A stretch of DNA of 64,000 bases from Macrococcoides epidermidis (lineage in GTDB: Bacteria; Bacillota; Bacilli; Staphylococcales; Staphylococcaceae): assembly GCF_042659445.1 (NCBI RefSeq), contig NZ_JBHSSR010000001.1; one strand, given 5' to 3'. The notes below the pieces were generated by a model. The model did not search any database. It was given only the letters and a program-made list of their open reading frames with translations, and was not told where the DNA came from. Shown here one piece after another: positions 24,701-33,492 of the stretch. The stretch's first letter is position 1; each line of letters starts with the position of its first letter. The position numbers and the translations under genes are program-made.

Positions 24701-26233
24701 TTACTTTTGAATTAATGATTCACCGGTCATTTCGACAGGCTTTTCAACACCTAATAAATCAATTAATGTTGGTGCTAAATCAGCTAAACGACCACCACTA
24801 CGCAGGGTAACATCTTCACGTGTTACAATTACTGGCACCGGATTAGTTGTATGCGCAGTCATAGGTGTTCCGTCGATTGTTAATACTTCATCTGAGTTCC
24901 CATGGTCAGCTGTAATTATTGCAGTGCCTCCCATTTCTATAATCTTATCAACGACAGCACCTAAACATTCATCGACTGCTTCTATAGCTTTAATTGTAGG
25001 TTCAAGCATCCCTGAGTGACCTACCATATCAGGATTGGCAAAGTTTAATAAAATTAAATCCAAATCACCTTTATTAAGTTCTGCAAGCAATGCATCTCGT
25101 ACTTCGTATGCACTCATTTCAGGTTTCAAATCATATGTTGCAACTTTTGGTGAGTCAATTAATACACGACGTTCTCCATCAAACGCTTCATTACGTCCAC
25201 CACTCATGAAATATGTCACGTGTGGATATTTTTCAGTTTCTGCAATACGTAATTGTTTTAAGCCATTTTTACTTGCAACTTCACCAATGGTATTGACTAA
25301 ATCTTCTTTAACAAACACAACATCAGCTTTCACTTGATCATTATACTTAGTAAATGTTACAAATTTGATGCCGATTAATCGTTTATCCATTTTAAAACCA
25401 TCAAATTCCTCATTCGTGTAGACTTCTGATAATTGTGCTGCACGGTCAGGTCTGAAGTTGAAGAAGATCATTGCATCTCCATCATTAACACCTGTATTTT
25501 CTGAACCAACTTCTTCGTCTTTTACTACGAATGGTACTACGAACTCATCGTTAACACCTTCAGCATAACTTGCTTCAACACCAGCTTTAGCTGTTTTGTA
25601 TTCGACACCTTTACCGTATGTCATCGCATCATATGCTAACTGTTCACGATCCCAACGCTTATCTCTATCCATCGCATAATAACGACCTGAAACAGATGCA
25701 AATTGTCCAACACCAATTTCTTTAAATTGACGTTCAGTTTCCTCAATGAATTGTAATGCTGTTTGCTGACCAACATCACGACCATCTAAAAATGCATGAA
25801 CATAAACTTTTTCAACACCTTGTTCTTTTGCAAGCTTTAATAATGCAAACAGATGTTTGTAATGACTGTGTACACCACCGTCAGATAATAATCCCATTAA
25901 GTGTAACGCTGAATCATGTTCTTTTACATGTTTCATCGCATCTAATAACACTTCATTTGTAAAGAAGTCACCATCTTGGATTGATTTATTGATACGTGTT
26001 AATGATTGATACACAATGCGGCCGGCACCAATGTTTAAATGGCCAACTTCTGAATTACCCATTTGTCCTTCTGGTAATCCTACATCAAGTCCACACGCCA
26101 TTAATTGCTCATGTGGATATTTGTTGTAGTAACGATCAAAATTCGGTTTATTTGCTTGAGCTACTGCATTACCGAATGTCTCTTCTCGGCAAGCAAAGCC
26201 ATCAAGTATGATTAAAGCAGTTGGGCTTTTCAT
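24701..26233 (-). CDS. gpmI: Phosphoglycerate mutase, cofactor-independent
   Basis: Interconverts 3- and 2-phosphoglycerate using Mn2+ and a phosphoserine intermediate. The 510 residues include LIILDGFACREE near residue 8, the catalytic serine in GNSEVGHLNIGAGR near 62, FLDGRDV near 149 and HTTNPVPVIV near the end. Metal ligands are in TADHGNSDE and NFANPDMVGHSG. Its ATG overlaps the tpiA stop by one base, so translation is coupled. Confidence 0.97.
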   Translation of the reverse strand: MKSPTALIILDGFACREETFGNAVAQANKPNFDRYYNKYPHEQLMACGLDVGLPEGQMGNSEVGHLNIGAGRIVYQSLTRINKSIQDGDFFTNEVLLDAMKHVKEHDSALHLMGLLSDGGVHSHYKHLFALLKLAKEQGVEKVYVHAFLDGRDVGQQTALQFIEETERQFKEIGVGQFASVSGRYYAMDRDKRWDREQLAYDAMTYGKGVEYKTAKAGVEASYAEGVNDEFVVPFVVKDEEVGSENTGVNDGDAMIFFNFRPDRAAQLSEVYTNEEFDGFKMDKRLIGIKFVTFTKYNDQVKADVVFVKEDLVNTIGEVASKNGLKQLRIAETEKYPHVTYFMSGGRNEAFDGERRVLIDSPKVATYDLKPEMSAYEVRDALLAELNKGDLDLILLNFANPDMVGHSGMLEPTIKAIEAVDECLGAVVDKIIEMGGTAIITADHGNSDEVLTIDGTPMTAHTTNPVPVIVTREDVTLRSGGRLADLAPTLIDLLGVEKPVEMTGESLIQK

Positions 26234-26982
26234 TACTTAGCACCTTCTAACAATTTTACGAATGAATCTACTTCTAATGACGCTCCGCCTACTAACGCAC
26301 CGTCAATATTTTCATTTGCCATGTATTCTTTAATGTTTTCAGGTTTAACAGAACCACCATATTGAATACGTACAGCTTGTGCTACTTCTGTATTGAAGTC
26401 TTTTTCAACAACTGAACGAACGAATTTACAAGATGACTCAGCATCTTCACTTGTAGCAGATTTACCAGTTCCAATTGCCCAGATTGGTTCATAGGCAATG
26501 ACAGCAGATTTAACTTGTTCTTCAGTAAATCCTTTTAATGCGTTAGAAACTTGAGAACCAACACGAGCTTCAAATTGACCTGATTCACGTTCTTCATCTG
26601 TTTCACCACAGCAGATAATTGGCGTCATACCGTGTTTAAAAACAGCTAATGCTTTTTTATTTACATCTTCATCTGTTTCACCAAAGTACTCACGACGTTC
26701 AGAATGCCCTAAAACTACATACTTAACACCTAAGTCTTTTAAAGCAGCTGGTGATGTTTCTCCAGTATATGCTCCATTATCTTCAAAATAACAGTTTTGC
26801 GCGCCGATATTTAAACCTTCAACGTTCGCATTTACTAATGCATCTAATTGAATTGCTGGTGCACAAATAACTGCATCAACGCTATCCGTGCTTGGTAAAG
26901 CAGGTAAATTAGCGACAAAATCTTTTGCTTCCTTAACTGTTTTGTTCATTTTCCAGTTTCCTGCGATAATTGGTTTTCTCAT
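26233..26982 (-). CDS. tpiA: Triosephosphate isomerase
   Basis: Interconverts dihydroxyacetone phosphate and glyceraldehyde 3-phosphate. The 249 residues from ATG at 26982 begin MRKPIIAGNWKMNKT, with the catalytic histidine in VLGHSERR, catalytic glutamate in AYEPIWAIGTGKSA and phosphate loop QYGGSVKPEN. An upstream GTG in frame lies inside the ribosome site AAGGTGG and is rejected as start. It follows pgk closely. Confidence 0.97.
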   Translation of the reverse strand: MRKPIIAGNWKMNKTVKEAKDFVANLPALPSTDSVDAVICAPAIQLDALVNANVEGLNIGAQNCYFEDNGAYTGETSPAALKDLGVKYVVLGHSERREYFGETDEDVNKKALAVFKHGMTPIICCGETDEERESGQFEARVGSQVSNALKGFTEEQVKSAVIAYEPIWAIGTGKSATSEDAESSCKFVRSVVEKDFNTEVAQAVRIQYGGSVKPENIKEYMANENIDGALVGGASLEVDSFVKLLEGAK

Positions 26983-26998
26983 TTTAATAGCCACCTTT

Positions 26999-28189
26999 TT
27001 ATTTTTCAGAGATTGATTTAATACCAGGTAGTTCCTTACCTTCTAAATATTCTAATGACGCTCCGCCACCTGTTGAAATATGTGTAAATTTATCTGCAAA
27101 TCCAAGATCCATAGCAGCTGCAGCTGAATCTCCACCACCGATAATTGTAGTCGCACCATCTAAATGTGCAATCGCTTCACAAACACCGATTGTACCTTTA
27201 GCGAAGTTGCTCATTTCAAATACACCCATTGGTCCGTTCCAAACTACTGTTTTAGCGCCTTCTAATTCTTTTTTGAATAATTCAATCGTAGCTGGTCCAA
27301 TATCTAACGATTGTAAATCTTGAGGAATTTCATCAACTGAAACAGTTGAAATTTCTCCATCATTTGAGAATTCTTTCGTTACAACTGCATCAACTGGTAA
27401 TACGATCTTACCTTCTCCTCGTGCTAATAAATCATTCGCTAATTCAATCTTATCTTCTTCTAATAATGATTGACCGATTTCTTTACCTTGAGCTTTTAAG
27501 AAAGTATAAGCCATACCTCCACCGATCAATACTTTATCAGCTACTTTTAATAAGTTTTCGATAACGCCAATTTTGTCAGAGACTTTCGCGCCACCTAAAA
27601 TTGCTACAAATGGGCGCTCAGGATTTTCTACTACGCCACCTATGAATTTAATTTCTTTCTCCATCAGGAATCCAGCAGCAGTTTCTAAATGTGTAGCTAC
27701 TCCTACGTTTGATGCATGCTCACGATGAGCTGTACCAAAAGCATCATTGACAAACACATCTCCTAAAGAAGCCCAGTACTTACCTAATTCAGGATCGTTT
27801 TTACTTTCTTTCTTACCATCTACATCTTCAAAACGTGTGTTTTCAAATAATAAAACATCTCCCGCAGCTAATGCATCAATTGCTGATTCTAATGCTTGTC
27901 CACGTGTTTCAGCTACAAATTTAACATCTTTCCCTAATAGTTCAGTTAATCGTGTTGCTACAGGTTGTAATGATAACTTCGCTTTATCCTCTTCTGCTTT
28001 CACTTTACCTAAGTGAGAGAATAAAATAACCTTACCACCTTGTTCAATAATATATTTAATAGTAGGTAATGCTTCTACGATACGATTATCATTAGTAATC
28101 GCACCATCTTTCATAGGTACGTTAAAATCTGCACGTACTAAAACCTTTTTATCTTTTAAGTCTAAATCTGAAACAATTTTTTTAACCAT
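26999..28189 (-). CDS. pgk: Phosphoglycerate kinase
   Basis: Transfers phosphate from 1,3-bisphosphoglycerate to ADP. The 396 residues show the signature VLVRADFNVPMKDG near residue 15, the basic patch HLGK, the hinge VFEMSNFAKGT and the nucleotide loop GGGDSAAA near 350. It starts 117 bases after gap, beyond a hairpin at 28260-28289 that probably reduces read-through from the highly expressed gap gene. Confidence 0.98.
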   Translation of the reverse strand: MVKKIVSDLDLKDKKVLVRADFNVPMKDGAITNDNRIVEALPTIKYIIEQGGKVILFSHLGKVKAEEDKAKLSLQPVATRLTELLGKDVKFVAETRGQALESAIDALAAGDVLLFENTRFEDVDGKKESKNDPELGKYWASLGDVFVNDAFGTAHREHASNVGVATHLETAAGFLMEKEIKFIGGVVENPERPFVAILGGAKVSDKIGVIENLLKVADKVLIGGGMAYTFLKAQGKEIGQSLLEEDKIELANDLLARGEGKIVLPVDAVVTKEFSNDGEISTVSVDEIPQDLQSLDIGPATIELFKKELEGAKTVVWNGPMGVFEMSNFAKGTIGVCEAIAHLDGATTIIGGGDSAAAAMDLGFADKFTHISTGGGASLEYLEGKELPGIKSISEK

Positions 28190-28254
28190 CTTTGTGGCCT
28201 CCTATAAAATATTAGTGTTTACGATGTTAATTATAACAATGAACCCCTAATAAT

Positions 28255-28289
28255 AAAATAAGCAGGAGAAGCGAAATCTTCCCCCGCTT
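28255..28289 (-). terminator. Attenuating hairpin between gap and pgk
   Basis: On the minus strand AAGCGGGGGAAG / CTTCTCCTGCTT pairs over 12 positions with G-U wobbles (28260-28289) and is followed by TATTTTATTATT rather than a pure T-run. The wobble pattern fits minus-strand RNA only, so it belongs to the gap transcript. Confidence 0.7.
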
Positions 28290-28305
28290 ACGCGTGAATA
28301 AAATG

Positions 28306-29319
28306 TTATTTAGATTGTGCTTGTTCAGCTAAGAATTCTAAAGTACGTACTAATTGAGCAGTATAACTCATTTCGTTATCGTACCAAGCTACTGTTTTAA
28401 CCATTTGGTGTTCACCAACAGTCATTACACGTGTTTGTGTTGCATCGAATAATGAACCATAAGTAATACCGATAATATCAGAAGAAACGATTTCATCTTC
28501 AGTGTAACCGAATGATTCGTTAGAAGCAGCTTTCATTGCAGCGTTTACTTCTTCAACTGAAACTTCTTTTTCTAAAATTGTAGTTAACTCAGTTACAGAA
28601 CCTGTTGGTACTGGAACACGTTGTGCTGATCCGTCTAATTTACCTTTTAATTCTGGAATTACTAAACCGATTGCTTTTGCAGCACCTGTTGAGTTAGGTA
28701 CGATGTTGTTTGCTGCTGCACGTGCACGACGGAAGTCACCTTTAGCATGTGGTGCATCTAATGTGTTTTGGTCACCTGTGAATGCGTGAACTGTCATCAT
28801 TAAACCTTCGATAATTCCGAATTCATCGTTTAATACTTTAGCCATTGGTGCTAAACAGTTAGTCGTACATGAAGCACCTGAAACGATTTCTTCTGAACCG
28901 TCTAATACGTCATGGTTAACGTTATATACTACAGTTTTTAAGTCACCTTTTGCCGGTGCTGAAATTAATACTTTTTTAGCACCTGCTTCAATATGCGCTT
29001 GTGCTTTTTCTTTATCAGTGAAGAAACCAGTACATTCTAAAACAACATCAATTCCAAGTTCGCCCCATGGTAATTCAGCAGGGTTTGGATTTTCGAATGA
29101 TTTGATTTCGCGACCGTTTACACGGAATCCACCTTCAATTACTTCTACTTCTTCTTTGAAACGACCTTGCGTTGTATCATATTTTAATAAATGCGCTAAC
29201 ATTTTATCGTCTGTTAAATCGTTAACTGCTACTACTTCAATACCTTCTACTTCTTGTAATCTTCTGAATGCTAAACGTCCAATTCTACCAAATCCGTTAA
29301 TTGCTACTTTTACTGCCAT
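28306..29319 (-). CDS. gap: Glyceraldehyde-3-phosphate dehydrogenase (glycolytic)
   Basis: NAD-dependent oxidation of glyceraldehyde 3-phosphate. The 337 residues carry the NAD fold INGFGRIGRLAFRR, the catalytic cysteine in SGASCTTNCLAP and the helix WYDNEMSYTAQL. It is the first enzyme gene after gapR, with a very strong ribosome site (AAAGGAGG) and a palindromic hairpin in its leader. Placement behind gapR identifies it as the glycolytic GapA rather than gluconeogenic GapB. Confidence 0.97.
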   Translation of the reverse strand: MAVKVAINGFGRIGRLAFRRLQEVEGIEVVAVNDLTDDKMLAHLLKYDTTQGRFKEEVEVIEGGFRVNGREIKSFENPNPAELPWGELGIDVVLECTGFFTDKEKAQAHIEAGAKKVLISAPAKGDLKTVVYNVNHDVLDGSEEIVSGASCTTNCLAPMAKVLNDEFGIIEGLMMTVHAFTGDQNTLDAPHAKGDFRRARAAANNIVPNSTGAAKAIGLVIPELKGKLDGSAQRVPVPTGSVTELTTILEKEVSVEEVNAAMKAASNESFGYTEDEIVSSDIIGITYGSLFDATQTRVMTVGEHQMVKTVAWYDNEMSYTAQLVRTLEFLAEQAQSK

Positions 29320-29355
29320 GAGTAATGGCCTCCTTTATATATCATATATATTTTA

Positions 29356-29372
29356 TTAGGGGATACCCCTAA
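29356..29372 (-). promoter_or_regulatory. Leader hairpin of gap mRNA
   Basis: TTAGGGG-ATA-CCCCTAA is a perfect 17-base palindrome 37 bases before the gap start. It lacks a T-run. In Bacillus subtilis the cggR-gapA message is cut ahead of gapA and a leader stem-loop protects the gapA part; this may be the equivalent. Confidence 0.55.
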
Positions 29373-29507
29373 GTGAATCCAATTCTTTTAACACATTAAT
29401 CAAATACACAATTTGTATACTTTCACTAATTATTTCACGTTATACAACATAATTTAATTATAACCATAAAAGTCATTAAAACAAAAATATTACGCATATA
29501 ACTTAAA

Positions 29508-30551
29508 TTATGTAACTGGTAAAGTCTGTTGTTTAATTTGTTTCACCAGCCAATGCGCTACAGTTGAATCAATAATTAAAATCGTATGTTTGGGTGCAAC
29601 ATTTAAATATGCTTCAATCGCATATTGTTTAGTACTTCCACCTGCAACTGCGATAATTTTCATAGATTCATTTAAATCTTCTAGTTGAATACCGACCGTT
29701 CTAACTTTATGGACGACTTCACCAGCTGCATCAAAGTAATAACCGAATGCTTCTGCGACAGCATTCTTTTGTTTTAAAATTTCGAAATCATTACTAGATG
29801 AATGTCTACGCTTTGCCATCTTCATCGCATCCCCGATACCATGAATTAAAATGTTTGCATTTTTAATATGATCGAGTACACGCTTTACAGATGGTTCATT
29901 TACAAGTGTATTATATGCTTCTTCACTTACCTGGTCAGGTACATATAATACTTCAAATTGACATTTCCCGTGTTCAGCCATTTGCTGAACAATTGCATTC
30001 GCTTGAAAAGACAAGTCTTCACCTAATCCACCTCGGGCAGGTGTGAAGATAACGCGTTTATTGAGCGGTTTTAACTGATTCGCTACGCTGAGCATCGTTG
30101 AACCACCAGTTACAGATACGATATCACCGTTAATCACTAATCTTTGCAAAACATTACTAGCTGCTTCACCAAGTCTGTTCTTAACAACTTCATCAGTATC
30201 TACATTACCATTCACTACAATCACTTCTTCTAAACCATAATATTGTTTGATTTGTTGAGATAAACTTTCTAATGCTGCATAACCTTCCATTAAAGATTGA
30301 AGATCTGCAAGTACGTCTATCCCTTCATCAGTAATTGTCATACCTTTAGATGAAATATTAACTAAACCTTGTACTTTCAATAAATCAATCTCAGTTCGGA
30401 GTACTCTTTCAGTAATCAAAAGAATATCACTTAAAGATCTACGACCAATCGGCTGATGAAGATGAATCGTATCTAAGATTAAATAACGGCGATACATCTT
30501 TTCAATTAAATCGGGAATCAGTAATTGTTGAACCTTTAATAAATGATTCAT
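29508..30551 (-). CDS. gapR: Central glycolytic gene regulator GapR (CggR)
   Basis: SorC/DeoR-type repressor of the glycolytic operon that releases DNA when it binds fructose-1,6-bisphosphate (known for B. subtilis CggR). The 347 residues have an N-terminal winged helix (near residues 18-65, IGRRSLSDILLITERVLRTEIDLLK) and a sugar-binding domain with VTGGSTMLSVANQL, FTPARGGLGE, HGIGDAMKMAKRR and VAGGSTKQYAIEA. It begins 44 bases from a candidate operator and a clear promoter, so it should control itself. Confidence 0.95.
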   Translation of the reverse strand: MNHLLKVQQLLIPDLIEKMYRRYLILDTIHLHQPIGRRSLSDILLITERVLRTEIDLLKVQGLVNISSKGMTITDEGIDVLADLQSLMEGYAALESLSQQIKQYYGLEEVIVVNGNVDTDEVVKNRLGEAASNVLQRLVINGDIVSVTGGSTMLSVANQLKPLNKRVIFTPARGGLGEDLSFQANAIVQQMAEHGKCQFEVLYVPDQVSEEAYNTLVNEPSVKRVLDHIKNANILIHGIGDAMKMAKRRHSSSNDFEILKQKNAVAEAFGYYFDAAGEVVHKVRTVGIQLEDLNESMKIIAVAGGSTKQYAIEAYLNVAPKHTILIIDSTVAHWLVKQIKQQTLPVT

Positions 30552-30584
30552 ATGACTCCTCCTTTAATCGATAACAATTAGTTG

Positions 30585-30662
30585 GACTAAATACGACCCG
30601 CACGGGTCAAAAACTAACTAACGTTACAATGCAATAATAACAAGACTAAATAAGTTTTGCAA
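30585..30662 (-). promoter_or_regulatory. gapR promoter and candidate CggR operator
   Basis: On the minus strand TTGCAA (30657-30662), 17 bases, TATTAT (30634-30639). Downstream at 30600-30585, CGGGTC-N6-AGTC matches the half-site CGGGAC-N6-TGTC of the B. subtilis CggR operator in most positions and lies in a GACCC-GCAC-GGGTC dyad. Promoter confidence is higher than operator confidence. Confidence 0.65.
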
Positions 30663-30676
30663 GTAATTAGAAAACT

Positions 30677-30690
30677 TAAAAACGTTTACA
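30677..30690 (+). promoter_or_regulatory. Candidate cre (CcpA) site upstream of gapR
   Basis: TAAAAACGTTTACA matches 13 of 14 positions of the catabolite-responsive element TGWNANCGNTNWCA and is centred about 25 bases upstream of the gapR -35, an activating rather than repressing position. Confidence 0.4.
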
Positions 30691-30707
30691 TTTTATATTA
30701 TTTTAAT

Positions 30708-30959
30708 TTATTTATATTTACTTTGAAAATAATCAATAATTGTTACAAAATCGACATTACCTTCCTGTATTGTTGCACCAGTATCTTTATCGATCAACAC
30801 AGGTACACTTAAACAATATAATTCATTAAGCTTATCATCTTGCTGAATATTAACTTCAGTCACATTAATATCGATATCTTCCTGTGCAAATGAAATCTGA
30901 AACTTTGCATCATCACATAAATTACAGTTTGGTTGTGTATAAAAAATAATATGTTCCAT
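30708..30959 (-). CDS. Glutaredoxin-like protein
   Basis: An 83-residue thioredoxin-fold protein with redox pair C12 and C15 (PNCNLC) and the cis-proline segment SVPVLID near residue 52. Length and architecture fit the glutaredoxin/YtnI-like group. Staphylococci use bacillithiol rather than glutathione, so a bacilliredoxin-type or general thiol role is possible. It ends about 45 bases before the gapR promoter; no functional link to glycolysis is visible. Confidence 0.8.
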   Translation of the reverse strand: MEHIIFYTQPNCNLCDDAKFQISFAQEDIDINVTEVNIQQDDKLNELYCLSVPVLIDKDTGATIQEGNVDFVTIIDYFQSKYK

Positions 30960-31149
30960 AATGACCTACCTTTATATTTTAATAAGCGTCTTTTATTGTT
31001 ATTTAATGTTTATTCTTTAATATTCATTTTTTTATTATTTATTATTTGTATATTAATAAACTTCATAGCACTTCACTATCAATATGTAATATCTACTATT
31101 ATAATGAATAACAAGTAAATTAAAAAATTTTATAATACAGTTTCAAATC

Positions 31150-31180
31150 TTTGACTATATTTGACGTTATAGTGTATATT
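31150..31180 (+). promoter_or_regulatory. clpP promoter with CtsR box
   Basis: TTTGACT-ATA-TTTGACG (31150-31166) is the reverse of the CtsR direct repeat RGTCAAANANRGTCAAA. It overlaps a -35 TTGACT (31151-31156) placed 18 bases before TATATT (31175-31180). The gene starts at 31213. CtsR is the known repressor of clp genes in low-GC Gram-positives. Confidence 0.88.
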
Positions 31181-31212
31181 ATTTTTAACAGTAAACAAGG
31201 AGGCAATAAATT

Positions 31213-31806
31213 ATGAATTTAATTCCAACAGTTATCGAATCAACTAACAGAGGTGAGCGTGCTTATGACATTTATTCTCGCTTACTTAAAGATAGAATCA
31301 TTATGCTAGGATCTGCTATTGATGATAATGTAGCAAATTCAATTATTTCTCAGTTATTATTCTTACAAGCACAGGACGCTGAGAAAGACATCTACCTATA
31401 CATCAATTCACCAGGTGGAAGTGTCACTGCTGGTATGGCAATCTATGATACGATGCAACATATTAAACCAGATGTTCAAACGATTTGTATTGGTATGGCT
31501 GCATCAATGGGTTCATTCTTATTAGCAGCAGGTGCAAAAGGGAAACGTTTTGCATTACCTAATGCAGAAGTAATGATTCATCAACCTTTAGGCGGTGCGC
31601 AAGGTCAAGCAACTGAAATTGAAATTGCAGCACGTCATATTTTAAAAACACGTGAAAAACTTAATCGTATTCTTTCTGAACGTACAGGTCAACCTGTTGA
31701 AAAAATTGAAAAAGATACTGATCGAGATAATTTCTTATCTGCTGATGAAGCTAAAGAATATGGATTAATTGATGAAGTTATGCATCCTATTGATGAGAAG
31801 AAATAA
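31213..31806 (+). CDS. clpP: ATP-dependent Clp protease proteolytic subunit
   Basis: Barrel-shaped serine protease that degrades unfolded and regulatory proteins delivered by ClpX or ClpC, including SsrA-tagged proteins. The 197 residues carry the catalytic triad S98 (GMAASMGS), H123 (MIHQPLGG) and D172 (DTDRDNF). It is monocistronic, driven by a CtsR-controlled promoter and closed by a strong hairpin. Confidence 0.98.
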   Translation: MNLIPTVIESTNRGERAYDIYSRLLKDRIIMLGSAIDDNVANSIISQLLFLQAQDAEKDIYLYINSPGGSVTAGMAIYDTMQHIKPDVQTICIGMAASMGSFLLAAGAKGKRFALPNAEVMIHQPLGGAQGQATEIEIAARHILKTREKLNRILSERTGQPVEKIEKDTDRDNFLSADEAKEYGLIDEVMHPIDEKK

Positions 31807-31851
31807 TCAGAATATAGGTACAGATTATTAACTGAATAAATTATTTATACT

Positions 31852-31886
31852 AAGCACTTAGACATTTGTATGTCTAAGTGCTTTTT
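31852..31886 (+). terminator. clpP terminator
   Basis: AAGCACTTAGACAT pairs with ATGTCTAAGTGCTT across TTGT (31852-31883) and is followed by TTT. Confidence 0.9.
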
Positions 31887-31952
31887 CAATTTTACGCGAA
31901 TCTATTTATTATATTATAATAATAAATAGATTAAAAAGATTAACACAAATAA

Positions 31953-31993
31953 TAACTATTCCTAATAGTAATTAATCCTATTAGGAATAGTTA
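31953..31993. repeat. 16-bp inverted repeat upstream of the first alkaline phosphatase
   Basis: TAACTATTCCTAATAG (31953-31968) is followed after nine bases by its exact reverse complement CTATTAGGAATAGTTA (31978-31993). No T-run follows. It lies just upstream of the PhoP-like repeats and 113 bases before the gene start. Confidence 0.65.
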
Positions 31994-32010
31994 CTATTTA
32001 TAAAAAGTAA

Positions 32011-32070
32011 TTTACAAAACTTTTACACAATCACACTCATTTATTTACAAAGTTTTGATAAATTTAGAAT
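32011..32070 (+). promoter_or_regulatory. Candidate PhoP boxes and promoter, first alkaline phosphatase
   Basis: TTTACA occurs at 32011, 32022 and 32044, that is 11 and 22 bases apart on the same face of the helix. This matches the known Pho box pattern (TTHAYA repeats spaced about 5 bases). A -10-like TAGAAT is at 32065-32070 and the gene starts at 32106. No good -35 is present, as expected for PhoP-activated promoters. Confidence 0.65.
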
Positions 32071-32105
32071 GCATTAAAAAACTATTAACTTTTTGGAGGA
32101 TTATC

Positions 32106-33476
32106 ATGAAGAAAATCAACAAAGTATTAGCTACAACTTTAACTGCTGGTTTATTAGCAACTTCTCTGCCAGTAACTGATGCATCACACACTGCAAAGGC
32201 TGCAACAAAAGTATGTAAGCCAAGTTCAACACCTAAAAACGTTATCTTTATGATCGGAGACGGAATGGGTCCATCTTTCGTTGCTGCTCATAGATATATG
32301 CGTGACAATGCTGCTACTAAGAAGTTAGACAGAATTTCATTTGATGACTATTTATTAGGTGCTCAAACTACAATTGCAGATGATGAACATCAAAATATTA
32401 CGGATTCTGCTTCTGCTGCAACAGCAATGAGTGCAGGTGTTAAAACTTACAATAGTGCAATCGCAGTAGACGTTAATAAGAAAGAAGTTAAAACAGTATT
32501 AGAGCAAGCTAAAGCAAAAGGTAAATCAACTGGTTTAGTTGCAACAAGTGAAGTAACACATGCAACTCCAGCTGCATTTGGTGCGCATGATGAGTCTCGT
32601 AAAAACATGGCTGCAATCGCTGATGATTACTTTGATGAAATGATTAACAAACAACACAAAGTTGATGTTATCTTAGGCGGCGGAAGAGATTATTTCGAAC
32701 GTGAAGATCGTAACTTAATTAAAGAATTCCAAAAAGATGGATACAAATTCGTATCAAACAAAAAATGGTTAAAGAAAGTTTCAAGTAACTCTAAGCAAAA
32801 GAAAGTTATCGGTTTATTCTCTCCTGGTGGAATGCCAAAAATGATTGACCGTGATAAAAATATGCCATCATTAAAAGATATGACAAATACAGCACTTAAA
32901 AAATTAGGTTCTAACAAAAAAGGATTCTTCTTAATGGTAGAAGGTTCTCAAATTGACTGGGCTGGTCATGCAAATGATATCACTGGTGCAATGAGTGAAA
33001 TGCAAGATTTCGATGCTGCATTCCAGGAAGCAATTAAATACGCTAAAACTGACTGTAATACATTAGTTATCGCAACAGCTGACCACTCTACTGGTGGTTT
33101 ATCAATGGGACAAGGTGGAGAATATAACTTCTTCGTAGATCCAATCAAAAAGATGAAACATACACCTGAATATTTACGTGCTCAAATGATGAAAGATGGC
33201 GCTGACATCGATGCTATCATTAAAGACAATATCGGTTTCGAATTAGAAGCTGAAGAAATTCAAGCTATTAAAGATGCAGTAGCTTCTAAAGAAGCTGTGA
33301 AGATTGAAGACGCTATCGAAAAACCTGTAAACAAAAGAAGTTTTACTGGTTGGACAACTGGCGGACACACTGGTGAAGACGTATACATTTACGGATATGG
33401 ACCAGGTAGTGAACAATGGCGCGGTAGCATGGATAATACAGATAACGCGAAACGCATCTTTAAATTCTTCAAATAG
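32106..33476 (+). CDS. Secreted alkaline phosphatase, first copy
   Basis: A 456-residue phosphatase of the E. coli PhoA superfamily, releasing phosphate from organic phosphomonoesters outside the cell. It has a signal peptide cleaved near AKAA (residue 35), the metal motif MIGDGMG near 55, the nucleophile serine in TDSASAATA near 98, the ATADHSTGGL metal site and TGGHTGEDV near the end. Two cysteines (KVCKP and TDCNT) are shared with the second copy and may form a disulfide. The start ATG at 32106 follows GGAGG; an upstream in-frame extension has no ribosome site. Confidence 0.93.
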   Translation: MKKINKVLATTLTAGLLATSLPVTDASHTAKAATKVCKPSSTPKNVIFMIGDGMGPSFVAAHRYMRDNAATKKLDRISFDDYLLGAQTTIADDEHQNITDSASAATAMSAGVKTYNSAIAVDVNKKEVKTVLEQAKAKGKSTGLVATSEVTHATPAAFGAHDESRKNMAAIADDYFDEMINKQHKVDVILGGGRDYFEREDRNLIKEFQKDGYKFVSNKKWLKKVSSNSKQKKVIGLFSPGGMPKMIDRDKNMPSLKDMTNTALKKLGSNKKGFFLMVEGSQIDWAGHANDITGAMSEMQDFDAAFQEAIKYAKTDCNTLVIATADHSTGGLSMGQGGEYNFFVDPIKKMKHTPEYLRAQMMKDGADIDAIIKDNIGFELEAEEIQAIKDAVASKEAVKIEDAIEKPVNKRSFTGWTTGGHTGEDVYIYGYGPGSEQWRGSMDNTDNAKRIFKFFK

Positions 33477-33492
33477 TCAACTTATTTAAAGA

